Assembly: GCA_003488145.1 (NCBI GenBank)
Contig: DNMQ01000064.1
Span: 420 to 11,043, forward strand
Reading direction: 5' to 3'
Origin: Pseudomonas sp.
GTDB taxonomy: Bacteria > Pseudomonadota > Gammaproteobacteria > Pseudomonadales > Pseudomonadaceae
DNA: 10,624 bases
Shown in pieces: positions 1 to 7,074 of the stretch. A program made the position numbers and the translations under genes. Position 1 is the first letter of the stretch. Every line of letters begins with the position of its first letter. The notes under the pieces are model-generated. The model was not told the DNA's origin, searched no databases, and saw only the letters and a program-made list of their open reading frames with translations.

Positions 1-1120
1 GCTTGAGCAGGCCGTAGACGCCGAAGCCGCCGAGCAGCGCCACCAGCATGCCCATGCCGCTGCCGATCACCTGACTGATTAGGCTCACGCCGCCCAGACC
101 GCCCAGCGCGGACTGGCCGAAGATGCCGCAGGCCACCCCGCCCCAGATCCCGCACAGGCCGTGCAGTGGCCAGACACCCAGCACATCGTCGATCTTCCAG
201 CGATTCTGCGTAGCAGTGAACGTCCAGACGAACAGTGCTCCGGCGATCGCACCAGTAGCCAGTGCGCCGACCGGATGCATCAGATCGGAGCCGGCACAGA
301 CCGCCACCAGGCCAGCCAGCGGGCCGTTGTGCAGGAAGCCTGGGTCGTTGCGCCCGGCGAGCCATGCCGCTGCAGTGCCCCCAACCATCGCCATCAACGA
401 ATTCACCGCAACCAGCCCGCTGATACCCTCGATGGTCTGCGCGCTCATGACGTTGAAGCCGAACCAGCCGACGATGAGAATCCACGATCCCAAAGCGAGG
501 AAAGGAATGTTCGACGGCGCGAATGCCACCAGCCTGCCGTCCCGGTAGCGACCGTTGCGTCGCCCCAGCAAAACCACCGCGCCAAATGCCAGCCAGCCGC
601 CCATGGCGTGCACCACCACGGAGCCGGCGAAATCATGGAAGGACGCACCGAACTGGTGCTCGAGCCAGCCCTGGAAGCCGAAATTGCCGTTCCAGATAAG
701 GCCCTCGAAGAACGGATAGACGAACGCGACGATCAGCAGCGTGGCGCACAGCTGCGGGCCGAACCGCGCGCGCTCGGCGATACCGCCGGAGATGATCGCC
801 GGAATGGCCGCGGCGAAGGTCAGCAGGAAGAAGAACTTCACCAGCGCGTAGCCGTGGTCCACCACCAGCTGATCGGCCGGCTGCATGAAGGTCACGCCAT
901 AGGCGACCCAGTAGCCGATGAAGAAATACGCCAGGGTCGACACTGCGAAGTCGGTGATGATCTTCGATAACGCGTTGACCTGATTCTTCAGACGTACCGT
1001 ACCGACTTCGAGAAAGGCGAAGCCGGCGTGCATGGCCAGCACCATCACAGCGCCCATCAGGATGAACAGGGTATTCGAACCGTGGACCAGGGTTTCCACG
1101 GCGCTGTTGAGGTTTTCCAT
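1..1120 (-). CDS. amt: Ammonium transporter, Amt/MEP/Rh family (C-terminus cut by window edge)
   Basis: Integral inner-membrane channel for ammonium/ammonia uptake. 373 residues are readable from the ATG at 1120, with no stop before the window edge, so the last part is missing. Family marks: an AGFAFLEVGTVRLKNQ stretch near residues 32-47 (first transmembrane helix and loop), ERARF at 116-120, DFAGSVVVH at 163-171 with the first pore histidine H171, GWFGFN at 218-223, and PLHGLCGIWGG from 318 with the second pore histidine H320. Both members of the twin-histidine pair of Amt proteins are therefore present. Unlike E. coli AmtB it has no cleavable leader before helix 1. The start is favoured because the first helix follows directly, although the Shine-Dalgarno signal is weak. 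No glnK is visible, and the gene stands alone, 280 bases downstream of the dgt stop. Family call is very secure; the exact paralogue is not. Confidence 0.95.
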   Translation of the reverse strand, partial: MENLNSAVETLVHGSNTLFILMGAVMVLAMHAGFAFLEVGTVRLKNQVNALSKIITDFAVSTLAYFFIGYWVAYGVTFMQPADQLVVDHGYALVKFFFLLTFAAAIPAIISGGIAERARFGPQLCATLLIVAFVYPFFEGLIWNGNFGFQGWLEHQFGASFHDFAGSVVVHAMGGWLAFGAVVLLGRRNGRYRDGRLVAFAPSNIPFLALGSWILIVGWFGFNVMSAQTIEGISGLVAVNSLMAMVGGTAAAWLAGRNDPGFLHNGPLAGLVAVCAGSDLMHPVGALATGAIAGALFVWTFTATQNRWKIDDVLGVWPLHGLCGIWGGVACGIFGQSALGGLGGVSLISQVIGSGMGMLVALLGGFGVYGLLK

Positions 1121-1400
1121 GGGTTACTACAGCCTCAGCGGATAAATCGCACCAAAACGGTTATCTCCGCCAGACGCATGCACCGAGATGCATCACCGCG
1201 CCATGTCGGGCCACCGTCACCTGCAGCCGGAGCTTGCTTGCAGCGAGACGCTGAAGCGCCATGAAACCTTTGATATCAACAGGTTAAGGAAACTACCGGA
1301 AATCCGTCATGCGCCATTGCGGGGCTCGCACGACGACTGCTGCACCAAGCAAAAGCAAGGCGCGTACCAAGCGCAGCGGCAGTTCTGGTGCAGCGCACCC
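1121..1400. other. Intergenic region between dgt and amt
   Basis: 280 bases between the dgt stop and the amt start, both genes on the minus strand. It should hold the amt promoter and leader. I found no convincing sigma-54 site for amt: TGGC-like stretches have the wrong GG-to-GC spacing. I also found no clear sigma-70 pair and no T-tailed terminator for dgt. A 10-bp palindrome TTGATATCAA lies near 1270, and ATGCA/TGCAT motifs cluster around 1176-1194. No gene is supported here. Confidence 0.5.
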
Positions 1401-2885
1401 TCAGAGGGCGGAAAGGGCCTGATACTCGTCCTGAGCCAGTTGGTCGGTCATGCCGCTGATGTAGTCCTGCAGCATCCGGTTGCGGTAGTAGAACTCCCAC
1501 AGAGGCCAATCCGCCGATTGCTCAGCATGCTCCTTGAGCGCTTCGTGGTAGGCCTTGACCAGCTGGTTGGGCAGGCGTCGAGCCAGCATTTGCAGGTGAG
1601 GTTCGCTGCGGCAGGTGCCGAGGCTGAGTGCATCGAACACGGTGGCCGGCACGCGCAGCAGCGGCGCATAGAAGTCGAGCAGGCCCTGGAGAATGCGATA
1701 GCCCTGCAGTTGCAACGTTTCCACCTCGCGGTGGCAGAACACGTGCTCCATCGCGACATCCTTGAAGGTCTGCACGATGGCGTTGGGCAGGCTGTCGTCC
1801 TCCAGCAACGCGCGATCCAGGGTGCCGTGATAAACCGCGTCGATGTTGTCGATGAACTGCCGCGCAGCGTGCTGCACCAGCGGGTGGATCATGTTCACCC
1901 GCAGCCAGATGAAGAACTCGCCGACCTTGTTGATCGGCTCCTTCTGTGCGCGTTCCAGCGCATAGTTGACCATGCCCCGGAAACTGCGCTCCGGACCCGG
2001 CACGGGGGCATCGACCGAACCATGCAGCGCGAACTTGGCGAGCAGCAGCTGCGCCAGCTGTTCGATGCTGAAGATGCCCTTCTCCACCGAATCCTCGATG
2101 TCGGCAAGGCAATAGGCGATGTCGTCGGCGGCCTCCATCACGTAGGCCAGCGGGTGACGCGTGCACGGCTGCAGATCGAGCGCCGCCTGCAGCGCACGCA
2201 CGAAGGGTTCCTCGGACAGATAGAAGCCGGGCTTCTTCAGCAGGTAGGCGCCTGGCGTGCCTTTCGCGGGCTTGGCCTGATAGGCCGGACGGACGTACTT
2301 GAGCAGTCCGGCGGTCTGCGTATAGGTCAGGTTGAGGCGTTGCAGCGAGACCACCAGGCGAACCGCCTGGGCATTGCCTTCGAAGTGCTTGAGATCGACC
2401 AGCATCCGTTTGCGCAGCTCGGCATCGCCCTGCCCCGGCGTCACGGCGGCCGTGAACAGCCCGTCGAGATTGCGCTCGAACCACTCGCCGATGGCGTACT
2501 CGCCGAAATGGCCGAACGGCGGATTGCCGATATCGTGCATCAGGCAGGTCATCTCGACCAGGCTCTGCAACGCCGGCTCGAGTCCGTCCAGGCCGAACTC
2601 CGCGGCGCGGTGGCCGAGCTGCTTGTACAGGGTGCGAACGATGAAGCGGCCGGTCTGCTGCACTTCCAGCGAATGGGTGAGGCGGCTGCGCACCGCGGCA
2701 TTGCGCTCCAGCGGAAACACCTGCGTCTTCTGCTGCAGGCGGCGCACCGCGGCCGAGTTGATGATGCGCCCGCGATCGCTCTCCAGCTGGTCCAGCACGG
2801 CGTCGAGGCTGCCATCGCTGGCCCGCAGGCCCGCCTCGGCCTTGCCATAGGGGCGCTGGCGGGAGATTTTGTGCTTGAAGTTCAT
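1401..2885 (-). CDS. dgt: Deoxyguanosinetriphosphate triphosphohydrolase (dGTPase), E. coli Dgt type
   Basis: Hydrolyses dGTP to deoxyguanosine and tripolyphosphate; a cytosolic HD-domain metalloenzyme affecting dNTP pools. From the ATG at 2885 the protein is 494 aa, against 505 for E. coli Dgt. It aligns along its whole length: DRGRIINSAAVRRLQQKTQVF near the N-terminus, RLTHSLEVQQTGR with the first metal histidine (H71), MHDIGNPPFGHFGE with the HD pair (H117, D118), FEGNAQAVRL, GFYLSEE, MEAADDIAYCLADIED with the last metal aspartate, and WEFYYRNRMLQDYISGMTD near the end. The full H...HD...D set is present. In-frame ATGs upstream (2897, 2930) are possible starts; 2885 was chosen because MNFKHKIS lines up with the E. 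coli N-terminus. No start has a strong Shine-Dalgarno. It is divergent from the small gene at 3005 and looks like an ordinary core gene. Confidence 0.95.
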   Translation of the reverse strand: MNFKHKISRQRPYGKAEAGLRASDGSLDAVLDQLESDRGRIINSAAVRRLQQKTQVFPLERNAAVRSRLTHSLEVQQTGRFIVRTLYKQLGHRAAEFGLDGLEPALQSLVEMTCLMHDIGNPPFGHFGEYAIGEWFERNLDGLFTAAVTPGQGDAELRKRMLVDLKHFEGNAQAVRLVVSLQRLNLTYTQTAGLLKYVRPAYQAKPAKGTPGAYLLKKPGFYLSEEPFVRALQAALDLQPCTRHPLAYVMEAADDIAYCLADIEDSVEKGIFSIEQLAQLLLAKFALHGSVDAPVPGPERSFRGMVNYALERAQKEPINKVGEFFIWLRVNMIHPLVQHAARQFIDNIDAVYHGTLDRALLEDDSLPNAIVQTFKDVAMEHVFCHREVETLQLQGYRILQGLLDFYAPLLRVPATVFDALSLGTCRSEPHLQMLARRLPNQLVKAYHEALKEHAEQSADWPLWEFYYRNRMLQDYISGMTDQLAQDEYQALSAL

Positions 2886-3004
2886 GGACACCGGCATGCA
2901 TCGTTCTCGCGGCGCAAAAAGAATAGCCATCGAGCCTAACGCGAGCGTTCCGGGTTTACCATCGCTGCCCCTTTCATCGCCGAGTACGGCGACGGAGACG
3001 ATTC

Positions 3005-3202
3005 GTGAGTCGAGCAGATTTTCATCAGAACAATGCCGAGCGCGCCCGCGCCGAAGCCCAGCGCCTACTGGACCAGCAAGCGGCCCTGGGCTCGCGCTGG
3101 CTGGCCTGGGTTGCCACCGAGCTGTATCAGCTCAGCCCACCGGAATACACCGCCATGGTCCGCCGCGAACTGGAGCAGCTCAACCGAGCACAGCAGCCGT
3201 GA
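3005..3202 (+). CDS. Small protein of unknown function, 65 aa, overlapping the MOSC gene
   Basis: I do not recognise a family. The start is a GTG at 3005 preceded by a good ribosome-binding sequence (GGAGACG, about 5 nt upstream). The product is soluble, mostly helical by composition and rich in Arg, Ala, Glu and Gln, with WLAWVATELYQLSPPEYTAM in the middle and no signal peptide or membrane segment. Its TGA stop overlaps the GTG start of the next gene in the form GTGA, so the two are probably translationally coupled and share a promoter in the short region divergent to dgt. The coupling and ribosome-binding site are the main evidence that it is real. Function cannot be inferred beyond a possible link with the MOSC protein. 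Confidence 0.7.
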   Translation: MSRADFHQNNAERARAEAQRLLDQQAALGSRWLAWVATELYQLSPPEYTAMVRRELEQLNRAQQP

Positions 3203-3912
3203 CCCAGCAGGCGCCACGCACCTCGCTCGGAGCCTGGACCGTCGACGGCCCATTGCTGTGCCGTCAGTTTTCGCCGCTGCCAGATAGTCGCAGAGCCACC
3301 GCCATGGACAAGCAAGCCAGCGACGGCCCGTTGTGGCTGGGCCTGGATGGCCTGCAGGGTGATCGGATCGCCGATCGACGTTTTCATGGCGGGCCGGATC
3401 GCAGCCTCTGCCACTACCCGACCCAGCATTATCAGTATTGGTCGCAGCGCTTCCCGCCGCTGCGCACGCGGCTTGGTCTCGGCGCCTTCGGTGAGAACCT
3501 AGGTAGCCAGGCGCTGGACGAAGAGCAGGTATGCATCGGCGATCTTCTTCGCTGGGGCACCGCGCTGATCGAGATCAGCCAGCCGCGCTCGCCCTGCATC
3601 AGGCTGGACAACCGTCACGGTGTGCGTGGCCTGGCACGGGAGCTGTCGGCGAGCGGCCGCACCGGCTGGCTCTACCGGACCATCGAGCCAGGCACCGTGC
3701 GTCCTGGCGACACGTTGCAGTTGCTCGAGCGCCCGCACCCGCAGATCAGCGTCGCGCACCTGTGGCGCTGCTTTCTCGATCAGAACCTGACTGAAGACAA
3801 CCTGCAGCAACTGGCGAAGCTACCTCCTCTGGCCTTGCATTACCGGGCGATCTTCCGCCAGCGCTACGACGCCCTTCGTGGGCGACGCGACCAGCACAGC
3901 CTGTTCGACTGA
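3199..3912 (+). CDS. yiiM: MOSC domain protein, YiiM-like
   Basis: A 237-aa MOSC-domain protein close to E. coli YiiM (224 aa), a molybdenum-cofactor-dependent protein linked to detoxification of N-hydroxylated base analogues such as 6-hydroxylaminopurine. Matching blocks: GLQGD (51-55), FHGGPDRSLCHYP (62-74), HYQYW, GAFGENL (95-101), VCIGDLLRWG, and QPRSPC (128-133), whose cysteine C133 is the expected cofactor ligand. GRTGWLYRTIEPG follows, then a C-terminal helical region. The reading frame stays open upstream to 2869, but the GTG at 3199 overlapping the previous stop gives the length expected for the family, so the upstream extension was rejected. It is probably the second gene of a two-gene operon. 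A large inverted repeat starts 2 nt after its stop. The biochemical role is inferred from YiiM. Confidence 0.92.
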   Translation: MTQQAPRTSLGAWTVDGPLLCRQFSPLPDSRRATAMDKQASDGPLWLGLDGLQGDRIADRRFHGGPDRSLCHYPTQHYQYWSQRFPPLRTRLGLGAFGENLGSQALDEEQVCIGDLLRWGTALIEISQPRSPCIRLDNRHGVRGLARELSASGRTGWLYRTIEPGTVRPGDTLQLLERPHPQISVAHLWRCFLDQNLTEDNLQQLAKLPPLALHYRAIFRQRYDALRGRRDQHSLFD

Positions 3913-3914
3913 TA

Positions 3915-4003
3915 CCTAGGGTCTGTTCCCGTTTCGTACGCGGCCACGCCGGAGCCGTTTGGCGCAGCGACGCGCCTTGCAACGAAACGGGACCAGTCCT
4001 AAG
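3915..4003. repeat. 89-bp imperfect inverted repeat (candidate MITE/REP-like element or structured terminator)
   Basis: The left arm (3915-3937, containing GTTCCCGTTTCGT) and right arm (3982-4003, containing ACGAAACGGGACC) pair over about 22 positions with three mismatches and one G-U pair. The 44-base interior is GC-rich and can fold further (for example GGCGC...GCGCC). The arms are flanked by CTAG on the left and CTAA on the right, which resembles an imperfect YTAR or TA target. The element starts 2 nt after the MOSC stop, so it could end that transcript, though it has no T-tract. Whether it is a repeat family cannot be decided from one copy. Confidence 0.6.
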
Positions 4004-4036
4004 CAATGCAACGCGTGCATTGCGGCCCAGCAATGC
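4003..4036 (+). other. Three alternating GCAATGC/GCATTGC copies forming mutually exclusive hairpins
   Basis: GCAATGC at 4003-4009, its exact complement GCATTGC at 4017-4023, and GCAATGC again at 4030-4036. The middle copy can pair with either neighbour, giving two 7-bp hairpins that exclude each other. They lie 114-147 nt upstream of the 44-aa gene and just after the larger inverted repeat. This could be an attenuator-like leader or a remnant of repeated DNA; the sequence alone does not decide. Confidence 0.4.
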
Positions 4037-4149
4037 CATACTGCAGCAGTCACGGAAGACGGCAGGCCGGAAACAGGCATCGCTCCTGCAGCGACAGTCA
4101 GGCCTTCGCCCATCAGGACATGTCCAGCCAGCAATCAGAGGTGAACACC

Positions 4150-4284
4150 ATGAGCAAGGGAATGGACGCAAAGAAGAACAGCAAGAAGAAGCCGATGAAA
4201 ACGGCACAGGAAAAACGTATGGCCAAGCGCGACAAGAAGAGCGGTTCCACCACACTGCTCGGCACCCACGCCGCCACCCATTGA
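4150..4284 (+). CDS. Short lysine-rich protein of unknown function, 44 aa
   Basis: A 44-residue, highly basic protein starting MSKGMDAKKNSKKK, with 11 Lys and 2 Arg, and an uncharged, Thr/His-containing tail. An excellent ribosome-binding sequence (AGAGGTG, 4138-4144) sits 5 nt before the ATG, and a textbook intrinsic terminator follows 13 nt after the stop, so the unit looks like a separate, well-expressed gene. Short Lys-rich hypothetical proteins of this look occur in pseudomonads as far as I recall; I cannot name a family. Such charge suggests nucleic-acid or ribosome contact, which is inference only. Some longer frames cover the same bases, but they lack this start signal. Confidence 0.75.
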   Translation: MSKGMDAKKNSKKKPMKTAQEKRMAKRDKKSGSTTLLGTHAATH

Positions 4285-4297
4285 GCCTGATCGCCAC

Positions 4298-4323
4298 AAC
4301 GCCCGGCTGATGCCGGGCGTTTT
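4298..4323 (+). terminator. Rho-independent terminator after the 44-aa gene
   Basis: CGCCCGGC (4300-4307), loop TGAT, GCCGGGCG (4312-4319), then TTTT. The 8-bp GC stem extends by two A-T pairs into the T-run. It ends the plus-strand 44-aa gene. It lies at the 3' end of the convergent eamA gene and may also slow transcription from that side, where the tail after the stem is less T-rich. Confidence 0.92.
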
Positions 4324-5207
4324 CAGACGCGCGCCAGGCGCAACCGGCCGAACAGCCAGCCTCCCCAGACATTGACTGCCAGCCCGATCATCACCAGCAG
4401 CGCACCGGCCAGCTGCAACAGGGCCAACCGCTCGCCCAGCAAGATACTGGCCGAGGTCAGCCCCACCACCGGCACCAAGAGCGAAAACGGCGCCACCTGG
4501 CTGGCCGGATAGCGCGACAGCAGCCGACTCCACAGGCCATAACCGAGAATGGTTGCGCCGAAGGCCAGGTACACCAGGACCAGAATCGTCTGCCAGCCGA
4601 TACCACGCAGCGCCGCTTCGATCACGCCCGGGCCTTCCAGCCATAACGACAGCCCGAGAAACGGCAACGGCGGCACCAGGCTGCCCCACACCACCAGCCC
4701 GACCAGATTCACCTTGCCGACCTTGCGCGTGACGATATTGCCCAGCGCCCACATCGAGGCGGCACAGATCGTCAGGAGAAATCCGCCAAGGGTCATGCCC
4801 AGCCCACTCTGCGCACCGATCAGTGCGAGGCCGCAGGCCGCGATCAACAGGCCCAGCAGGTTGGCCGCGCGCAAGCGCTCGCCGAGAAACAGCGCAGCGA
4901 AGAACAGCGTGAAGAACGCCTGGGACTGCAGCACCAGCGACGCCAGGCCTGCGGGCATGCCGTGCTTCATGGCGGTGAAGAGAACGGCGAACTGGCCCAG
5001 CGAGATGGTCAGCCCGTAGGCAAGCATCCAGCGCAGCGGCACCTGCGGCCGTCTGATGAAGAACACCGCCGGTACCGCCGCCAGCATGAATCGCAGGGCA
5101 CCGAGCAACATGGGCGGGACGTCGTGCAGGCCGACCATGATGACCACGAAGTTCATTCCCCAGACGACGATGACTATCAGTGCGAGCAGCAGGTCCCGAG
5201 GCGACAT
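4323..5207 (-). CDS. eamA: O-acetylserine/cysteine exporter, DMT superfamily (EamA)
   Basis: Inner-membrane metabolite exporter of 294 aa with two tandem EamA domains and about ten transmembrane helices, closely matching E. coli EamA/YdeD (299 aa), which exports O-acetylserine and cysteine. Shared blocks: an N-terminal LLALIVIVVWGMNFVVI helix, VGLHDVPPMLLGALRFMLAA, YGLTISLGQFAVLF, HGMPAGLASLVLQSQAFFTL with GERL, ASMWALGNI, YLAFGATILGYGLW, and RYPASQVAPFSLLVPVVGL with a second GERL near the end. The start at 5207 has AGGGTG about 9 nt upstream and begins the first helix directly; longer in-frame starts to 5321 add a polar stretch absent from the family. It is divergent from the YebC-family gene and convergent with the 44-aa gene. 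The substrate is inferred from the E. coli orthologue; the family is certain. Confidence 0.92.
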   Translation of the reverse strand: MSPRDLLLALIVIVVWGMNFVVIMVGLHDVPPMLLGALRFMLAAVPAVFFIRRPQVPLRWMLAYGLTISLGQFAVLFTAMKHGMPAGLASLVLQSQAFFTLFFAALFLGERLRAANLLGLLIAACGLALIGAQSGLGMTLGGFLLTICAASMWALGNIVTRKVGKVNLVGLVVWGSLVPPLPFLGLSLWLEGPGVIEAALRGIGWQTILVLVYLAFGATILGYGLWSRLLSRYPASQVAPFSLLVPVVGLTSASILLGERLALLQLAGALLVMIGLAVNVWGGWLFGRLRLARV

Positions 5208-5342
5208 GACGACGCACCCTGTTACGAAAACATCCATTAGAGCGGCGCGATGGCTGTACCGCTCCATACAGTGAGCAGCGAATTGGCCGGCACAGTCCGG
5301 CTTGGCCGTCGATCGGCCCAAGCTTATCCTCGCGCAGCACCG

Positions 5343-5372
5343 GCGACGAAACCCGCGGTGACGCTATAGAAT
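5343..5372 (+). promoter_or_regulatory. Weak sigma-70 promoter candidate for the YebC-family gene
   Basis: A -10-like TAGAAT (5367-5372) lies 36 nt before the ATG at 5409. An 18-nt spacer upstream has only a poor -35 (GCGACG, keeping the central GAC). Position is reasonable and the -10 is good, but the -35 is not. Confidence 0.3.
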
Positions 5373-5408
5373 TCGCGCCTGGTTCCCTCACATCAGACGA
5401 GTACGAGC

Positions 5409-6107
5409 ATGGGCGCACAGTGGAAAGCGAAGCATAAGGAAGCGGCGGCGAACGCCAAGGGCAGGATCTTCGGCAAGCTGTCGAAGGAAATCATGATCGC
5501 GGCCCGCAGCGGTGCCGACCCGGACATGAACCCACGCCTGCGTCTGGTGGTCGAGCAGGCCAAGAAGGCTTCTATGCCCAAGGACACCCTGGAGCGCGCC
5601 ATCAAGAAAGGCGCTGGCCTCAGCGGTGAGGTGGTCCACTACGAACGCACACTCTACGAAGGCTTCGCGCCGCATCAGGTGCCACTGATCGTCGAGTGCC
5701 TGACCGACAACGTCAACCGCACCGTTGCCGAAATCCGCGTGCTGTTCCGCAAAGGCCAGTTGGGCTCCTCCGGCTCGGTGAGCTGGGACTTCGACCACGT
5801 CGGCATGATCGAAGCCGCGCCTGAAGGCGACGCCGATGCGGAAATGGCCGCGATCGAGGCCGGTGCGCAGGATTTCGAAGCAGCCGACGAAGGCAGCACG
5901 CTGTTCATCACCGAACCCACCGATCTCGACGCCGTGTGCAAGGCGCTGCCGGAATTCGGCTTTACCGTGCAGTCCGCGCAACTGGGCTATCGTCCGAAGA
6001 ATCCGGTCAGCCTGTCCGGTGCCGAACTGGAAGAAGTCGAAGCCTTTCTCGAGGCCATCGACGCCCACGATGACGTGCAGAACGTCTACGTCGGCCTGGC
6101 GGGCTGA
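5409..6107 (+). CDS. YebC/PmpR-family protein (divergent paralogue)
   Basis: A 232-aa YebC-family protein. Members were named as DNA-binding regulators (PmpR of P. aeruginosa); more recent work links the family to translation, helping ribosomes through proline-rich stalls. Blocks seen: [18 protein letters not shown] (16-33), [13 protein letters not shown] with [14 protein letters not shown] (41-68), YEGFAP (83-88), [13 protein letters not shown] (98-110), [11 protein letters not shown] (119-129), EPTDLDAV, and DDVQNVYVG at the end. The N-terminus is [10 protein letters not shown] rather than the MAGHSKW of the canonical copy usually found beside ruvC, so this is probably the second paralogue, comparable to E. 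coli YeeN. It has a weak ribosome-binding site. It is followed by a hairpin and then yajD in the same direction. Family certain; which molecular role applies is not. Confidence 0.93.
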   Translation: MGAQWKAKHKEAAANAKGRIFGKLSKEIMIAARSGADPDMNPRLRLVVEQAKKASMPKDTLERAIKKGAGLSGEVVHYERTLYEGFAPHQVPLIVECLTDNVNRTVAEIRVLFRKGQLGSSGSVSWDFDHVGMIEAAPEGDADAEMAAIEAGAQDFEAADEGSTLFITEPTDLDAVCKALPEFGFTVQSAQLGYRPKNPVSLSGAELEEVEAFLEAIDAHDDVQNVYVGLAG

Positions 6108-6125
6108 CAGCCATTGACTTTACTT

Positions 6126-6169
6126 GGGGCTGTTCCCGCGCGTGGCGATGCCGACGCGGGGATGGGCCC
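6126..6169 (+). terminator. Hairpin between the YebC-family gene and yajD
   Basis: CCCGCG (6135-6140) pairs with CGCGGG (6155-6160), and GGGC (6127-6130) with GCCC (6166-6169) around an internal loop. It lies 18 nt after the YebC-family stop and 31 nt before yajD. There is no T-run, so it may be an attenuator, a Rho-type boundary or a repeat rather than a true intrinsic terminator. Its left arm matches the left arm of the repeat at 3915 in 12 of 13 bases. Confidence 0.4.
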
Positions 6170-6200
6170 TGACGAACAACGAACCCGGCGAGCATTCACC

Positions 6201-6545
6201 ATGAGCAGCAGCAAACCGACCACGCCCTACAGTCAGCGCGAACAAGGCTATCGGGAAAAAGCACTGAAGATGTATCCCTGGGTCTGCGGTCGTTGCGCGC
6301 GGGAATTTTCCGGCAAGCGCCTGAGCGAGTTGACGGTCCACCACAAGGACCACAACCACGACAACAACCCCGAGGATGGCTCGAACTGGGAGCTGCTCTG
6401 CCTGTACTGCCACGACAACGAGCATTCCCGCTACACCGACAACCAGTACCAGGCCGAAGCCAGGCCGGGCAGCGACCTGGGCCCGAAGGAAACCTTCAAG
6501 GCCTTCGCCAACCTGGCCGATCTGCTCAAGGGCAAGCAGGACTGA
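6201..6545 (+). CDS. yajD: HNH nuclease family protein YajD
   Basis: A 114-aa protein matching E. coli YajD (115 aa), a small HNH-fold protein whose biological role is not established. Motifs: GYREKALKMYPWVCGRC (16-32) with the first zinc pair C29/C32, LTVHHKDHNHDNNPEDG (44-60) with the HH of the HNH motif (H47, H48), SNWELLCLYCHDNEHSRY (61-78) with the HNH asparagine N62 and the second zinc pair C67/C70. The C-terminus (FKAFANLADLLKGK) is a short amphipathic helix. The frame is open to 6114, but the ATG at 6201 gives the family length and has GGCGAG about 10 nt upstream. It is in line with the YebC-family gene and converges on the usp gene with only 21 nt between stops. Nuclease activity is inferred from the fold. 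Confidence 0.92.
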   Translation: MSSSKPTTPYSQREQGYREKALKMYPWVCGRCAREFSGKRLSELTVHHKDHNHDNNPEDGSNWELLCLYCHDNEHSRYTDNQYQAEARPGSDLGPKETFKAFANLADLLKGKQD

Positions 6546-6566
6546 TCGGCCAGACCGACATTCAGC

Positions 6567-6998
6567 TCACTTGACCAAGAGCACCGGGACCGATACCTCG
6601 TGGATCACCCGGTTCGCCACCGAGCCCATCAGCATCCCGGTGAAGCTGCCCAGACCGCGAGTGCCCATCACCACCGTGTCGCAGCCCAGCCGCTTGACCG
6701 CGTCGTTGACCTGCTCGGCAACATTGCCCAGCAGCGCATGGGTTTCGCAGCTCAGGCCGCCGGCCTGCAACACGGCTGCCGCTTCGTCGAGCACGGAGCG
6801 CGCCTTGGCCATCAGGCCGTTGTTGAGTTCATCGATCATCGCCGACGTCACGTATTCGCCGTAGATGATCGGTTCGTGCTGAACGTTGACCACATGCACC
6901 TGTAGCGTGATCCCGGTATCCCGCGCCAGATCGACGACATACTGCAGGGCGCGCTTGGCGTTGTCCGAACCATCGTATGCAACCAGAAGCCTGCGCAT
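6567..6998 (-). CDS. Universal stress protein, UspA family (ATP-binding type)
   Basis: A 143-aa single-domain universal stress protein of the cytosol, of the kind induced under energy, oxygen or other stress. It begins MRRLLVAYDGSDNAKRAL with the typical first strand and Asp (D9). It carries the full ATP-binding signature G-2x-G-9x-G-S: G112, G115, G125, S126 (GTRGLGSF...GSVAN), and ends with SVPVLLVK. This places it with ATP-binding members rather than E. coli UspA itself. The ATG at 6998 has GGAG about 7 nt upstream. It is divergent from the truncated haemoglobin gene, with a possible ANR/FNR box between them at 7075, so oxygen-dependent control of both is plausible. The family is certain; the exact stress is inferred. 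Confidence 0.95.
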   Translation of the reverse strand: MRRLLVAYDGSDNAKRALQYVVDLARDTGITLQVHVVNVQHEPIIYGEYVTSAMIDELNNGLMAKARSVLDEAAAVLQAGGLSCETHALLGNVAEQVNDAVKRLGCDTVVMGTRGLGSFTGMLMGSVANRVIHEVSVPVLLVK

Positions 6999-7074
6999 TT
7001 CCTGTCTCCGCTGTTGTGTGGACCTTCAGCTTAGACCAGCTGCCTGCGCGTTGCGGGCGCTGCTCGCACTTGTT

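Noticed and set aside
161..970. Plus-strand frame opposite the ammonium transporter
   Set aside because: It overlaps a gene with all Amt motifs; the translation is low-complexity His/Gln/Arg/Glu typical of antisense frames.
1141..1260. Possible sigma-54 (NtrC-dependent) promoter for amt
   Set aside because: The best minus-strand candidate, TGGCGCGGTGATGCAT, has its downstream GC one base too close to the GG element.
1269..1280. TTGATATCAA palindrome near 1270 as an ANR/FNR box
   Set aside because: The half-sites abut with no 4-bp spacer, so the dimer could not bind in the normal way.
1188..2939. Long plus-strand open frame (583 codons) opposite dgt
   Set aside because: It is the antisense shadow of a confidently identified gene. 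GC-rich codon use leaves the opposite strand free of stops, and its translation matches no family I know.
2869..3198. N-terminal extension of the MOSC protein
   Set aside because: The frame is open but overlaps the dgt start and the small coupled gene. The GTG at 3199 gives the family length.
4135..5418. Minus-strand frame of 427 codons overlapping eamA
   Set aside because: It is a shifted frame of the same strand. The eamA frame has the transporter motifs, correct length and ribosome-binding site.
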